A stretch of DNA of 5,643 nucleotides from positions 1 through 5,643 of the forward strand of contig JAUVET010000117.1 of assembly GCA_030594665.1 (NCBI GenBank), written 5' to 3'. The notes under the pieces were generated by a model that was not told the DNA's origin, did not search any database, and saw nothing but the letters and a program-made list of their open reading frames with translations. Source of the stretch: Methanosarcinaceae archaeon (GTDB lineage: Archaea > Halobacteriota > Methanosarcinia > Methanosarcinales > Methanosarcinaceae). Position numbers and translations under genes: made by a program. Numbering within the stretch: the first letter of the stretch is position 1; each line of letters starts with the position of its first letter. Of this stretch, positions 1 to 5,643 are shown one piece after another.

Positions 1-60
1 ATCACATTAAGGAAAACATCATATCTCTCGGGAATCGGGGATATGACACAGGGTGTGAAT

Positions 61-65
61 GGGAG
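61..65 (+). promoter_or_regulatory. Ribosome binding site of secF
   Basis: GGGAG lies 9 nt before the ATG at 75 and contains the GGAG core that pairs with the 16S rRNA 3' end. The secF frame stays open to the left edge but has no other ATG, GTG or TTG there, so this site and the ATG at 75 decide the start. I see no clear TATA box in the 74 bases available; the promoter may lie outside the window. Confidence 0.5.
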
Positions 66-74
66 CACAAAAAC

Positions 75-977
75 ATGTCATTCAGTTTAACGGAATATCT
101 TGATTCATTTGTAAAAAAACACGACAACCGCCAATTGCTAACAATTCCAATTGCGGTCTTTGTGTTATCAATATTAGTATTGGCATTTACGTTCGCAAGC
201 ACAGGCGCGCCTGTAAATCTTGGAATGGAATTTAAAGGCGGCACCATGATCGCTGTAACAACAAGTGAAACTGCATTGTCAATTGAAGCTAAATATTCAG
301 ACTATCCGATCATCGATGCCAGATCGGCAGGAGATAGGGTTAGCATGCAGTTCGGTCCAATGGACAACAAGGTTCAGCGAGCACTTGAGGATGACATAAC
401 AGCCAGTTATTCCAATGTGGAGATTAAACAGATCGGTGCAATATATGGTACTGCTCTTCAACTACAGGCAATAAAAGCTGTAATACTATCATTTTTGGGA
501 ATGGCGACAGTTGTATTCCTGATATTCAGAACTGCCGTGCCATCCCTTGCAGTTGTGGTGTCTGCATTTTCTGACATCACGATCGCAGCCGCATTCATGA
601 ACATTGCAGGTATCGAACTCTCGCTTGGAACAGTTGCCGCACTCCTTATGCTTATCGGTTATTCGGTAGACAGTGATATCCTGCTCACAACACGTGTGCT
701 AAAGAGGCGAGGCACGGTCGAGGAAAAGATATCGCGGGCAATGCACACAGGTATCACAATGACAACGACCACACTTGCGGCACTTGTTGTAATGTACCTT
801 GTATCCACTTATTCATATTTGATATTTTCATCACTTTCCCAGATTTCCCTGCTCTCGGATATTTCCATTGTACTGATCTTCGGACTTGCCGCAGATATCA
901 TGAATACATGGCTGCTCAATACGGGAATCCTTCGCTGGCATGTTGAGAGAACGTCACCAAGGAGGCGAAGAGCATGA
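75..977 (+). CDS. secF: Protein translocase subunit SecF
   Basis: SecF pairs with SecD in the cytoplasmic membrane and helps proteins exit the SecYE channel; in bacteria the pair uses the proton gradient. The 300-residue protein has the standard six-helix plan: helix 1 at about residues 22-42, an external domain to about 130, then helices at about 132-151, 156-177, 183-205, 223-246 and 260-286. The signature GMEFKGG at 50-56 corresponds to bacterial GIDFTGG. The stretch IGYSVDSDILLTTR (194-207) matches the conserved fourth helix, with acidic residues D199 and D201 in the membrane; D167 in SAFSDI is another. The C-terminus ends in a cluster of arginines, as expected for a cytoplasmic tail. The stop overlaps the secD start (ATGA), so the two are co-translated. 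The secF-secD order is the archaeal one. Length is normal for archaeal SecF. Confidence 0.96.
   Translation: MSFSLTEYLDSFVKKHDNRQLLTIPIAVFVLSILVLAFTFASTGAPVNLGMEFKGGTMIAVTTSETALSIEAKYSDYPIIDARSAGDRVSMQFGPMDNKVQRALEDDITASYSNVEIKQIGAIYGTALQLQAIKAVILSFLGMATVVFLIFRTAVPSLAVVVSAFSDITIAAAFMNIAGIELSLGTVAALLMLIGYSVDSDILLTTRVLKRRGTVEEKISRAMHTGITMTTTTLAALVVMYLVSTYSYLIFSSLSQISLLSDISIVLIFGLAADIMNTWLLNTGILRWHVERTSPRRRRA
959..965 (+). promoter_or_regulatory. Strong ribosome binding site of secD inside secF
   Basis: AAGGAGG, a near-perfect match to the anti-Shine-Dalgarno sequence, lies 8 nt before the secD ATG at 974 and within the last codons of secF. It supports that start and independent loading of ribosomes on secD in addition to coupling through the ATGA overlap. 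Confidence 0.75.
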
Positions 978-2683
978 GGGGAGATGAAGCAAAGGATAAA
1001 GAAGATCAAAGTATTTTCAAAAACATACGTGTCCGGCTATTCATACTGGTACTTCTCGCATCACTGGTCGCAATCCATCCATGGTATGCTGCAGATGAAG
1101 GTTTTACTACCAATCTCAACTATGGTCTTGACCTTGAAGGCGGTTCATGGCTCCAGATCAAACTTCAAGGTGTTGTTGCACAAGTCGATGCAGACCCGGG
1201 TGCAATTGTAAAACAAATGATTGAATCCACAATAGGGACATCGATCGAAGTTACTGATGTCAATATTCCGATCGATGTAAGTAGCAATGAACAAACCTAT
1301 GTCACGTTTACAACAGACGATCACTTTACACAATCGCAGATCGATCTACTCGGGCTTGGTCAGGCAACGATAAATCGAAATCGCAATGATGGAAAAACGG
1401 AAGTTACGTTATACTCCACAAAAGAGTCACTCATCGTTGCATTTTTGTCAAATTCATTGAACACCGAGGTAATACCTATCTATTACACGGATGGAATTGA
1501 ATACGAGATCAGGACTGCCGTATCCGAGCAGGAACTGCAAGACCTGATGGCAAGTGTCGGCGGTTCGATCTTAAAGAACACGGATGGGACCCTGAAATAC
1601 CGTGAAGGTGTTACGACCGAAACGCGGGATATGACAAAAGAGATCCTTAGTGATAAATTGAATTCACTTGGACTGAAGGACATACCAGTCCGAACGGTTG
1701 GCGAGGATTATATTCTCATTGACTTTGCAGGGATCGATCTTGCAACTGCAAAGGACATTGCGGAAAAACCTGGTAAATTCGAGATACGTATCCAGACAAT
1801 TGGTAATGACAGCGTACATGTTCTATATGGCGATAGTATTGAAAGTGTGGGAGTACCGGGATTCCATGACGGTCAATGGCACACACCATTCAGGCTTGAA
1901 GAATCAGGTGCGCTTGCACTTCAGAGGATAGCGATCGAAACAGGTGCAACCGACCATCCGGAAGCACACAAGATAAACATGTATCTTGATGACAATATGG
2001 TTTACAGTGCCCCATTGAGCCCGGGTGCAGCTGACAGACTAAAACAGTTCCCGATATATGCATGGGAATCTTCAACAGGCGGGGATGAGGAAAGCAAGAT
2101 CCAGGCTGAACAATTACAGATCCATCTCCGGGCAGGTGCGCTGCCTGTCAATGTGGAACTTGTAGGTTCAGGACACGTTGATGCGGCACTTGGTAAGCAG
2201 TTTAAGACGCAATCGGTAATAGCAGGACTCTTATCGCTGCTTGCAGTTGCATTTGTTGTATTCCGCAGGTACCATCAAAAAGAGATACTGGTACCGATGG
2301 TAGCTACTTCTATCAGTGAGGTTTTCATGATACTGGGATTTGCGGGTGCTGTTGGCTGGCAACTTGATCTCCCAAGTATTGCAGGAATCATTGCAGCCAT
2401 AGGGACCGGTATTGACCATCTTGTGATCATCACGGATGAGGTTCTTTATGAGGGAAAACTGCCTTCAACAAAGATATATCTTGAAAGGATCACAAAAGCA
2501 TTCGCAATCATCTTTGCTGCTGCGACAACAACCACGATCGCAATGTCACCTCTTGTTGTGATGGGATTCGGTGCTCTTAAAGGGTTCGCGATCACCACGA
2601 TCGTTGGGGTGATGATAGGTGTTCTTATCGCAAGACCTGTGTATGGTGTCGTGATCAAGGAATTATTGCAAAAAACGGATTGA
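974..2683 (+). CDS. secD: Protein translocase subunit SecD
   Basis: SecD is the larger partner of SecF in the membrane complex that helps pull exported proteins out of the SecYE channel. The 569-residue protein has a first helix at about 20-39, the signature GLDLEGG at 51-57 (bacterial GLDLRGG), a large external domain to about residue 400, then the LRAGALP motif at 385-391 and the ALGKQF motif at 405-410 just before helix 2. Five further helices follow to about 563. The conserved helix containing GIDHLVIITDEVL carries D481, in the place of the bacterial transmembrane aspartate linked to proton use. The final helix pair retains the family's small-residue-rich KGFAITTIVGVMIG block (536-549). 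The gene starts inside the end of secF with a strong ribosome binding site and is surely in the same operon. No YajC-like gene is present, as expected in archaea. Confidence 0.96.
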   Translation: MRGDEAKDKEDQSIFKNIRVRLFILVLLASLVAIHPWYAADEGFTTNLNYGLDLEGGSWLQIKLQGVVAQVDADPGAIVKQMIESTIGTSIEVTDVNIPIDVSSNEQTYVTFTTDDHFTQSQIDLLGLGQATINRNRNDGKTEVTLYSTKESLIVAFLSNSLNTEVIPIYYTDGIEYEIRTAVSEQELQDLMASVGGSILKNTDGTLKYREGVTTETRDMTKEILSDKLNSLGLKDIPVRTVGEDYILIDFAGIDLATAKDIAEKPGKFEIRIQTIGNDSVHVLYGDSIESVGVPGFHDGQWHTPFRLEESGALALQRIAIETGATDHPEAHKINMYLDDNMVYSAPLSPGAADRLKQFPIYAWESSTGGDEESKIQAEQLQIHLRAGALPVNVELVGSGHVDAALGKQFKTQSVIAGLLSLLAVAFVVFRRYHQKEILVPMVATSISEVFMILGFAGAVGWQLDLPSIAGIIAAIGTGIDHLVIITDEVLYEGKLPSTKIYLERITKAFAIIFAAATTTTIAMSPLVVMGFGALKGFAITTIVGVMIGVLIARPVYGVVIKELLQKTD

Positions 2684-2686
2684 TCG

Positions 2687-2706
2687 GGATATAACCCAAT
2701 ATAATA
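2687..2706 (+). promoter_or_regulatory. Possible archaeal promoter for the RFC-like gene
   Basis: The 46-bp gap after secD contains two AT-rich TATA-like stretches, GATATAAC near 2688-2695 and AATATAATA near 2698-2706. With the usual spacing of about 25 bp, the first would start transcription near 2716 and leave a short leader containing the ribosome binding site; the second would start almost at the ATG. No terminator-like T tract follows secD, so the gene could equally be read through from secF-secD. Confidence 0.3.
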
Positions 2707-2720
2707 TCATACAAGATGGC

Positions 2721-2724
2721 GGTG
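2721..2724 (+). promoter_or_regulatory. Ribosome binding site of the RFC-like gene
   Basis: GGTG, an archaeal-type Shine-Dalgarno core, lies 5 nt before the ATG at 2730 and supports that start. Confidence 0.45.
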
Positions 2725-2729
2725 CATTA

Positions 2730-3779
2730 ATGGATACAAAAAAAGACGTATGGACTGTAATATATCGTCCACATACCCTTGATGATGTTATAGGGAATGA
2801 ACAGTCAGTCACCACCATCCGCCAGCTTGTCGAATCTAATAATCTTCCGCATCTTGTTTTTCATGGACCTGTGAATTCAGGAAAAGCGTCTGTTGCTTTT
2901 GCACTGGCGTTTGAACTCTATGGTGATGATTATGAGCGCAATTTCACGTACTTTAATGCATCTGATTTTTTCGATCAGGGTAAACGATATCTTGTTCGTG
3001 ATAAACGTTTTATCCGCATAATTGGAACTGACGAACCGAAGAAGATCCGCAAAAGCGTTATTGCCATATTCAAGGAGGTTATCAATGAATATGCAGGCAC
3101 GGGTTCGATAGATGCGGATTACAAGGTTATATTCATTGACAATGCCGAGTCCCTGAATTCAGATGCACAACATGCATTGCGGCGCATTATGGAAAAATAT
3201 AATGCTACATGCAGGTTTATCCTATCCACTACCCAGCCGTCAAGATTGATCCCGGCTCTTCGTTCAAGGGGATTGCAGTTATTTTTCACATACATATCAG
3301 ATGCTAAACTCATTGAATATGTAAGATATATAGCAGCTAAAGAGGGACTTACAATCTCAGGTGATGGATCAGATGCCATTGCCTATCATTCCAGAGGCAA
3401 TTTAGCTAAAGCACTTCTAACAATGCAACTTGCATCACTTTCACTGCAATCGGGAGATTGTGAAATAACACAACAGTTGATCTATGAAACTGTCCTTGGC
3501 GATACACATGAGGACATAACCGGACTTTTTGGATCTGCACTTGCAGGTGATATTATGGCAGCCAGAAAGGTCATCGATAAATTGTTGATAGAGGATGGAA
3601 TGTCCGGTTCCGAGATACTGGATCAGTTGCATGGCGTTGTGGTCGCATCCAATGAAACGGATGCTGATATTGCAAAGTACGTCAACAAGATCGCAGAGGC
3701 AGACCATCGTATGGTGGATGCTTTGAATGCAAGGATACAGCTTGAAGCGATGGTTGCGAATTTCAATTTAACGAATTAG
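2730..3779 (+). CDS. Replication factor C small subunit paralogue (RFCS2-like), degenerate ATPase motifs
   Basis: This is an AAA+ clamp-loader subunit, expected to act with RFC small subunit 1 and RFC large subunit in loading PCNA on DNA. In the 349 residues, the N-terminal box WTVIYRPHTLDDVIGNEQ (8-25), NASD at 76-79, ALRRIMEKY (149-157) and FILS (163-166) are typical of RFC small subunits, and the C-terminal third fits the helical collar domain. The ATPase residues are altered. Walker A is GPVNSGKA (46-53), with Lys52 kept but Ala replacing Thr/Ser. Walker B reads FIDNA (135-139), with Asn138 in place of the catalytic Glu. The sensor-1 Asn is Thr168, the SRC motif is SRG (179-181), and the sensor-2 Arg in the GDMR-type motif is Ala226. 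Methanosarcina acetivorans has a three-subunit RFC in which Walker A and SRC mutations in the second small subunit did not impair loading. This gene is probably that subunit; that assignment is inferred. Confidence 0.88.
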   Translation: MDTKKDVWTVIYRPHTLDDVIGNEQSVTTIRQLVESNNLPHLVFHGPVNSGKASVAFALAFELYGDDYERNFTYFNASDFFDQGKRYLVRDKRFIRIIGTDEPKKIRKSVIAIFKEVINEYAGTGSIDADYKVIFIDNAESLNSDAQHALRRIMEKYNATCRFILSTTQPSRLIPALRSRGLQLFFTYISDAKLIEYVRYIAAKEGLTISGDGSDAIAYHSRGNLAKALLTMQLASLSLQSGDCEITQQLIYETVLGDTHEDITGLFGSALAGDIMAARKVIDKLLIEDGMSGSEILDQLHGVVVASNETDADIAKYVNKIAEADHRMVDALNARIQLEAMVANFNLTN

Positions 3780-3783
3780 CGAA

Positions 3784-3794
3784 TTTTTGAATTT
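3784..3794 (+). terminator. Weak T-rich possible terminator after the RFC-like gene
   Basis: A TTTTT run followed by GAATTT begins 5 bp after the stop codon. Archaeal intrinsic termination can rely on oligo-T tracts alone. The run is short and there is no stable hairpin before it, so this is tentative. Confidence 0.25.
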
Positions 3795-3821
3795 GTGTGG
3801 TGTGTAGTGTGTAGTGTGTGA
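3794..3821. repeat. Four-copy imperfect heptamer tandem repeat
   Basis: Four adjacent 7-base units can be read: TGTGTGG, TGTGTAG, TGTGTAG, TGTGTGA. The two central copies are identical and the outer ones differ by one or two bases. The tract lies 15 bp after the RFC-like gene in non-coding DNA. The rest of the 3780-3952 gap holds no supported gene. It could be a slippage-prone simple repeat or a protein-binding array; nothing here decides between them. Confidence 0.7.
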
Positions 3822-3941
3822 CATTAGTGTTGGGGTAAATGAAGAAACGCCTGGCGATATGGATCTACAATTAGATGCACGAATGGTATTTGTATAGATA
3901 CACGGGTTATTTGATGAATACTGTATTTTCATTTATATTTT

Positions 3942-3946
3942 GAGGT
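3942..3946 (+). promoter_or_regulatory. Ribosome binding site of the small membrane protein gene
   Basis: GAGGT lies 6 nt before the ATG at 3953, a good archaeal spacing. It is the main evidence that the short open frame behind it is a real gene. A possible TATA element around 3889-3897 (TTTGTATAG) would give a leader of about 35 nt, but this is weak. Confidence 0.5.
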
Positions 3947-3952
3947 ATAAAG

Positions 3953-4216
3953 ATGGACATAAGCATGATACTACCTGTTATTGTATTAGTATTTTTAGTA
4001 GCGGTCATATTTACCAAAAGGGGACAGTTAGCCAAAAGAAAAAAAGATATTGTAATCTATGGAAGCATTGTGTTGATTTGTATTTTTTCAACTAAATTTA
4101 TATTGTTTCCGTATGATCTGTTACCATTCGGAATCGGTCTTACAGCTTTATTTTTATTATGGAAAAATAGTTCTAAGCGCAATCAGTTGAGTAAGGAGAC
4201 CAATTTTAGACAATAA
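3953..4216 (+). CDS. Small hypothetical membrane protein, three predicted helices
   Basis: I do not recognise this 87-residue protein. It is strongly hydrophobic, with likely membrane helices at about residues 4-20, 33-51 and 57-70. Short basic stretches sit between helices 1 and 2 (KRGQLAKRKK, 22-31) and after helix 3 (KNSSKRNQ, 71-78). By the positive-inside rule these put the first loop in the cytoplasm. No enzyme motif, cysteine pair or charged residue inside a helix suggests a function. The ATG has a well-spaced GAGGT before it. The gene is AT-rich compared with secF-secD and stands alone: 173 bp follow the RFC-like gene, and the next gene is convergent. It could be a lineage-specific orphan or belong with the accessory DNA to its right. 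A short signal-anchored peptide or toxin-like protein cannot be excluded. Confidence 0.6.
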   Translation: MDISMILPVIVLVFLVAVIFTKRGQLAKRKKDIVIYGSIVLICIFSTKFILFPYDLLPFGIGLTALFLLWKNSSKRNQLSKETNFRQ

Positions 4217-4253
4217 ATTCTTATTCTGATTTTATTTTCATCCGGGTTGTATA
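4217..4253. terminator. Convergent intergenic AT-rich region, probable terminator for the plus-strand gene
   Basis: The 37-bp gap between two convergent genes contains T-rich plus-strand runs (TTCTTATTCTGATTTTATTTTC, about 4219-4240), fitting archaeal oligo-T termination just after the stop at 4216. I see no clear hairpin. Confidence 0.4.
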
Positions 4254-4673
4254 TTAACTCACTTTTCGCAGGTATCTGTAAGTGAAAATTATTAGCCCAA
4301 TCATTAATGCAATTGTACAAAGTAAATAATTTGTCCCGTTGCTGATCATCCCAAGTAAAAAATTTGATTTCATTGGCCAAAAAGGAATGATATCAGAATG
4401 CATAAATGAATCTAAAATAATGTGTAACCAAGTACCAATGAAAGATCCTAAAATAATTGAAGACCTTGAATAACCATTTTTTATTTTGAAAATGTCAGTG
4501 AATTTTTTTAATGGCTTTTTTAGATTCCACACCATTATGGCAATAAATAGTGCTACAACTGTTGCCCCAATAAAAGTGTGCAGAGGACCATGAAATCTTC
4601 CTGTGCATCCTACGAAAAAACAAAACAATACTCTGATATCTATAAGAATACTTGCAAAAATAATGGAGATCAA
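4254..4673 (-). pseudogene. N-terminally truncated membrane-bound metal-dependent hydrolase (DUF457/YdjM-like)
   Basis: The 139 codons resemble an archaeal branch of the YdjM/DUF457 membrane proteins, predicted metal-dependent hydrolases with no established substrate. Family-like features are the ILIDI segment (9-13), HGPLHTFIGA (28-37) with His28 and His32, and LHIILDSFMHSDIIPFWP (83-100) with His84, Asp88 and His92. Helices lie at about 1-21, 32-49, 72-90 and 104-132. From memory, relatives begin with some 25 further residues including a TPFH-type motif and have DIEP where this one reads DIRV. Here those N-terminal residues are missing: the frame is open only back to 4688, where there is a TAG, and contains no ATG at the front, only a TTG at 4673. 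The stop of the upstream gene falls at 4676-4678, exactly where the homology begins. It is probably a decayed remnant; a short functional protein starting at the TTG is the alternative. Confidence 0.6.
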
Positions 4674-4675
4674 AT

Positions 4676-5497
4676 CTATGGCGTCATTCTAGCATCTGTG
4701 TCAATAAAGTTAGACAGCCACATACCAATATCCGCATCGGTCACCTCATCGAACTCATCCTCAACAAGTGCAACAAAATCCCTAAGAATCTCGGGTCTTC
4801 TCACATCAGACTTAACTAAAGGAAGTTGTGGAAACTTTCTTATCAACTGCCTTGCTTCCTGAAGTTCTTCATCTGTAACATTTTGCAATTCCCTAACAAA
4901 ATCATCCACATCACCCAAAACAGTTTTTACATAATCTTCATTTTCAAGATTAGATAAAACAGCAAGAAGAGCCCCATATTTAGTCATTTCTTTAGTCGTC
5001 TTACTTCTTCCAGTACGCCTTCGAATATGCATTCTACTCCACCGATGGTTCAACTCCTCAAGCGCATTATGTCTAACCACATCCAAAATCTCCCCTTCAT
5101 TGTTCACAACTTCCACAAACAGTTCATCCATGTGACTTTGACAGTTTTCATAGATTTTTTCAGAAACCTTCCCTAAATCGCCGCCAAACTTTCTGCCCTC
5201 CTCCCTAATTTTCTTCATTGCCTCAACTGTATCTTTCTTGAGTTTAGCAGCATCCATCGGCTGATTATTCTGTTCCTTCCCACTAAATTCCCGACTCACC
5301 CGCAGCACCTTTCGAATCTCTTCAAACCATTCCCAAATATGCCCAACCGTAGTGAAATACGATTTCACATCCTCGTCATCCACCAGTTTTTTCAAATACG
5401 CACCAAACTTCAAAACCACACCAACTCCGAAATTATGTCTGGCATTCCACATCACAATCTTTCGGGTCATGTCCATAACCTCCATCACACGGTTCAT
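4676..5497 (-). CDS. Hypothetical protein, possible C-terminal part of a transposase-like protein
   Basis: I do not recognise this 273-codon frame with confidence. It is soluble and mostly helical. A charged, probably coiled-coil stretch runs from about residue 85 to 118. The most structured part is HNALEELNHRWSRMHIRRRT (143-162) followed by GRSKTTKE and GALLAVLSN (175-183). An NxxE signature followed by a basic helix and a small-residue helix resembles the last catalytic-Glu region of several DDE transposases. That is only a resemblance; no other catalytic residue is assigned. ATG 5497 has AGGAG only 3 nt away. ATG 5470 has GGAGGTT (5477-5483) 6 nt before it and would give 264 residues. However, the frame stays open to 5548 with protein-like codons, suggesting the true start lies upstream in the frameshifted partial gene. 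Its stop abuts the truncated hydrolase, so the C-terminus may also be altered. Confidence 0.55.
   Translation of the reverse strand: MNRVMEVMDMTRKIVMWNARHNFGVGVVLKFGAYLKKLVDDEDVKSYFTTVGHIWEWFEEIRKVLRVSREFSGKEQNNQPMDAAKLKKDTVEAMKKIREEGRKFGGDLGKVSEKIYENCQSHMDELFVEVVNNEGEILDVVRHNALEELNHRWSRMHIRRRTGRSKTTKEMTKYGALLAVLSNLENEDYVKTVLGDVDDFVRELQNVTDEELQEARQLIRKFPQLPLVKSDVRRPEILRDFVALVEDEFDEVTDADIGMWLSNFIDTDARMTP
5477..5483 (-). promoter_or_regulatory. Internal GGAGGTT, possible ribosome binding site
   Basis: On the minus strand GGAGGTT lies 6 nt before the ATG at 5470-5468, a better spacing than the AGGAG 3 nt before the ATG at 5497. It could let ribosomes restart after the broken upstream frame. The same bases also simply encode Met-Glu-Val-Met, so it may be chance. 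Confidence 0.3.
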
Positions 5498-5526
5498 TAT
5501 CTCCTGTCTATCGGCGAATTTAGTAA

Positions 5527-5643
5527 CTAGGTTTGAAGGGACAGTACATTAAATGGTTTTAATGTCTTCTCAACCTCTTTTGTCACATGAGTCCATCGAT
5601 GAATTTTGGTCTTTTTCGATGTCATTTCCACTTCATATATCTT
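5527..5643 (-). pseudogene. Partial upstream frame running off the window, probably the N-terminal side of the next gene
   Basis: From the right edge, 38 minus-strand codons are open before a TAG at 5527-5529. The peptide, beginning KIYEVEMTSKKTKIHRWTHV, is charged and protein-like but has no family I recognise. Its start lies outside the window. It stops 29 bp before the ATG at 5497, and the frame of that downstream gene is itself open back to 5548, overlapping this one by about 22 bases. A single missing base near the CCC run at 5538-5540 would join both into one continuous product passing through LSPSNLVTKFADRQ. It is therefore likely the front part of a frameshifted gene. Two separate neighbouring genes is the alternative. 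Confidence 0.5.
5546..5565. repeat. Perfect 8-bp inverted repeat with 4-base loop
   Basis: ACATTAAA (5546-5553) and TTTAATGT (5558-5565) are exact reverse complements around TGGT. The repeat lies inside the 38-codon partial frame. On the minus strand it sits just upstream of the suspected frameshift. No T tract follows on either strand, so it is not an evident terminator. Confidence 0.5.

Noticed and set aside
1..90. Plus-strand frame 1, open from the window edge to a TAA at 88-90, as the tail of an upstream gene overlapping secF.
   Set aside because: Thirty open codons at an edge are easily chance, the peptide is not recognisable, and it would overlap secF by 16 bases.
3839..3874. An 11-codon micro-frame (MKKRLAIWIYN) after GGGGT.
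   Set aside because: The spacing from GGGGT to ATG is only 2 nt and the frame is very short; no supporting evidence.
3891..3902. Near-palindrome TGTAT-AG-ATACA as an operator for the small membrane protein gene.
   Set aside because: Five-base arms in AT-rich DNA are common by chance, and part of it may simply be a TATA-like element.
3931..3941. ATTTATATTTT as the TATA box of the small membrane protein gene.
   Set aside because: It lies too close to the ATG at 3953; with normal spacing, transcription would begin inside the gene.
4578..4862. A 94-codon plus-strand open frame.
   Set aside because: It lies antisense across the hydrolase remnant and the orphan gene, is Ser/Thr-rich low-complexity translation, and has no convincing ribosome binding site.
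5339..5552. Two overlapping plus-strand open frames of 63 and 66 codons.
   Set aside because: They lie opposite the minus-strand gene, in different frames, with His/Ile/Ser-rich translations typical of antisense shadows.
1..5643. CRISPR array, tRNA or rRNA gene, riboswitch, or terminal inverted repeats of a complete insertion sequence.
   Set aside because: No spaced direct repeats of 20 or more bases, no tRNA-like cloverleaf and no matching terminal repeats around the minus-strand genes were found by eye.

Overview
The window looks like chromosomal DNA from a methanogenic archaeon, most likely of the Methanosarcinales. The evidence is an archaeal secF-secD pair (secF first, opposite to the usual bacterial order) followed by a second, motif-degenerate replication factor C small subunit of the kind known from Methanosarcina and haloarchaea. 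There is no SecA, YajC or other bacterial Sec neighbour in view, and starts carry GGAG/GGTG-type ribosome binding sites. Genus cannot be fixed from this sequence.

Layout: (1) 75-2683, plus strand: secF and secD, joined by an ATGA overlap, encode the membrane complex that assists late steps of protein export through SecYE. (2) 2730-3779, plus strand, 46 bp downstream: an RFC small-subunit paralogue that keeps the overall fold motifs but has lost several ATPase residues, so it is probably a structural clamp-loader subunit. (3) 3780-3952: a non-coding gap with a short heptamer repeat tract and an AT-rich leader. (4) 3953-4216, plus strand: an unrecognised 87-residue three-helix membrane protein. 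(5) 4254-5643, minus strand: accessory-looking DNA. It holds an N-terminally truncated membrane-bound metal-dependent hydrolase (DUF457/YdjM-like), then an unrecognised 273-codon frame, then a 38-codon partial frame running off the window edge. The last two look like one gene broken by a single-base frameshift near 5538, perhaps a transposase-like protein.

The first 3.8 kb is ordinary housekeeping sequence. The last 1.7 kb is more AT-rich, poor in GATC, contains broken genes and faces the other way. The best reading is a decayed mobile or accessory segment abutting a housekeeping cluster. I see no convincing new multi-gene system. The observations most worth a second look are the inactivated-looking clamp-loader subunit, the frameshifted gene at the right edge, and the gene junction near 4676-4690.
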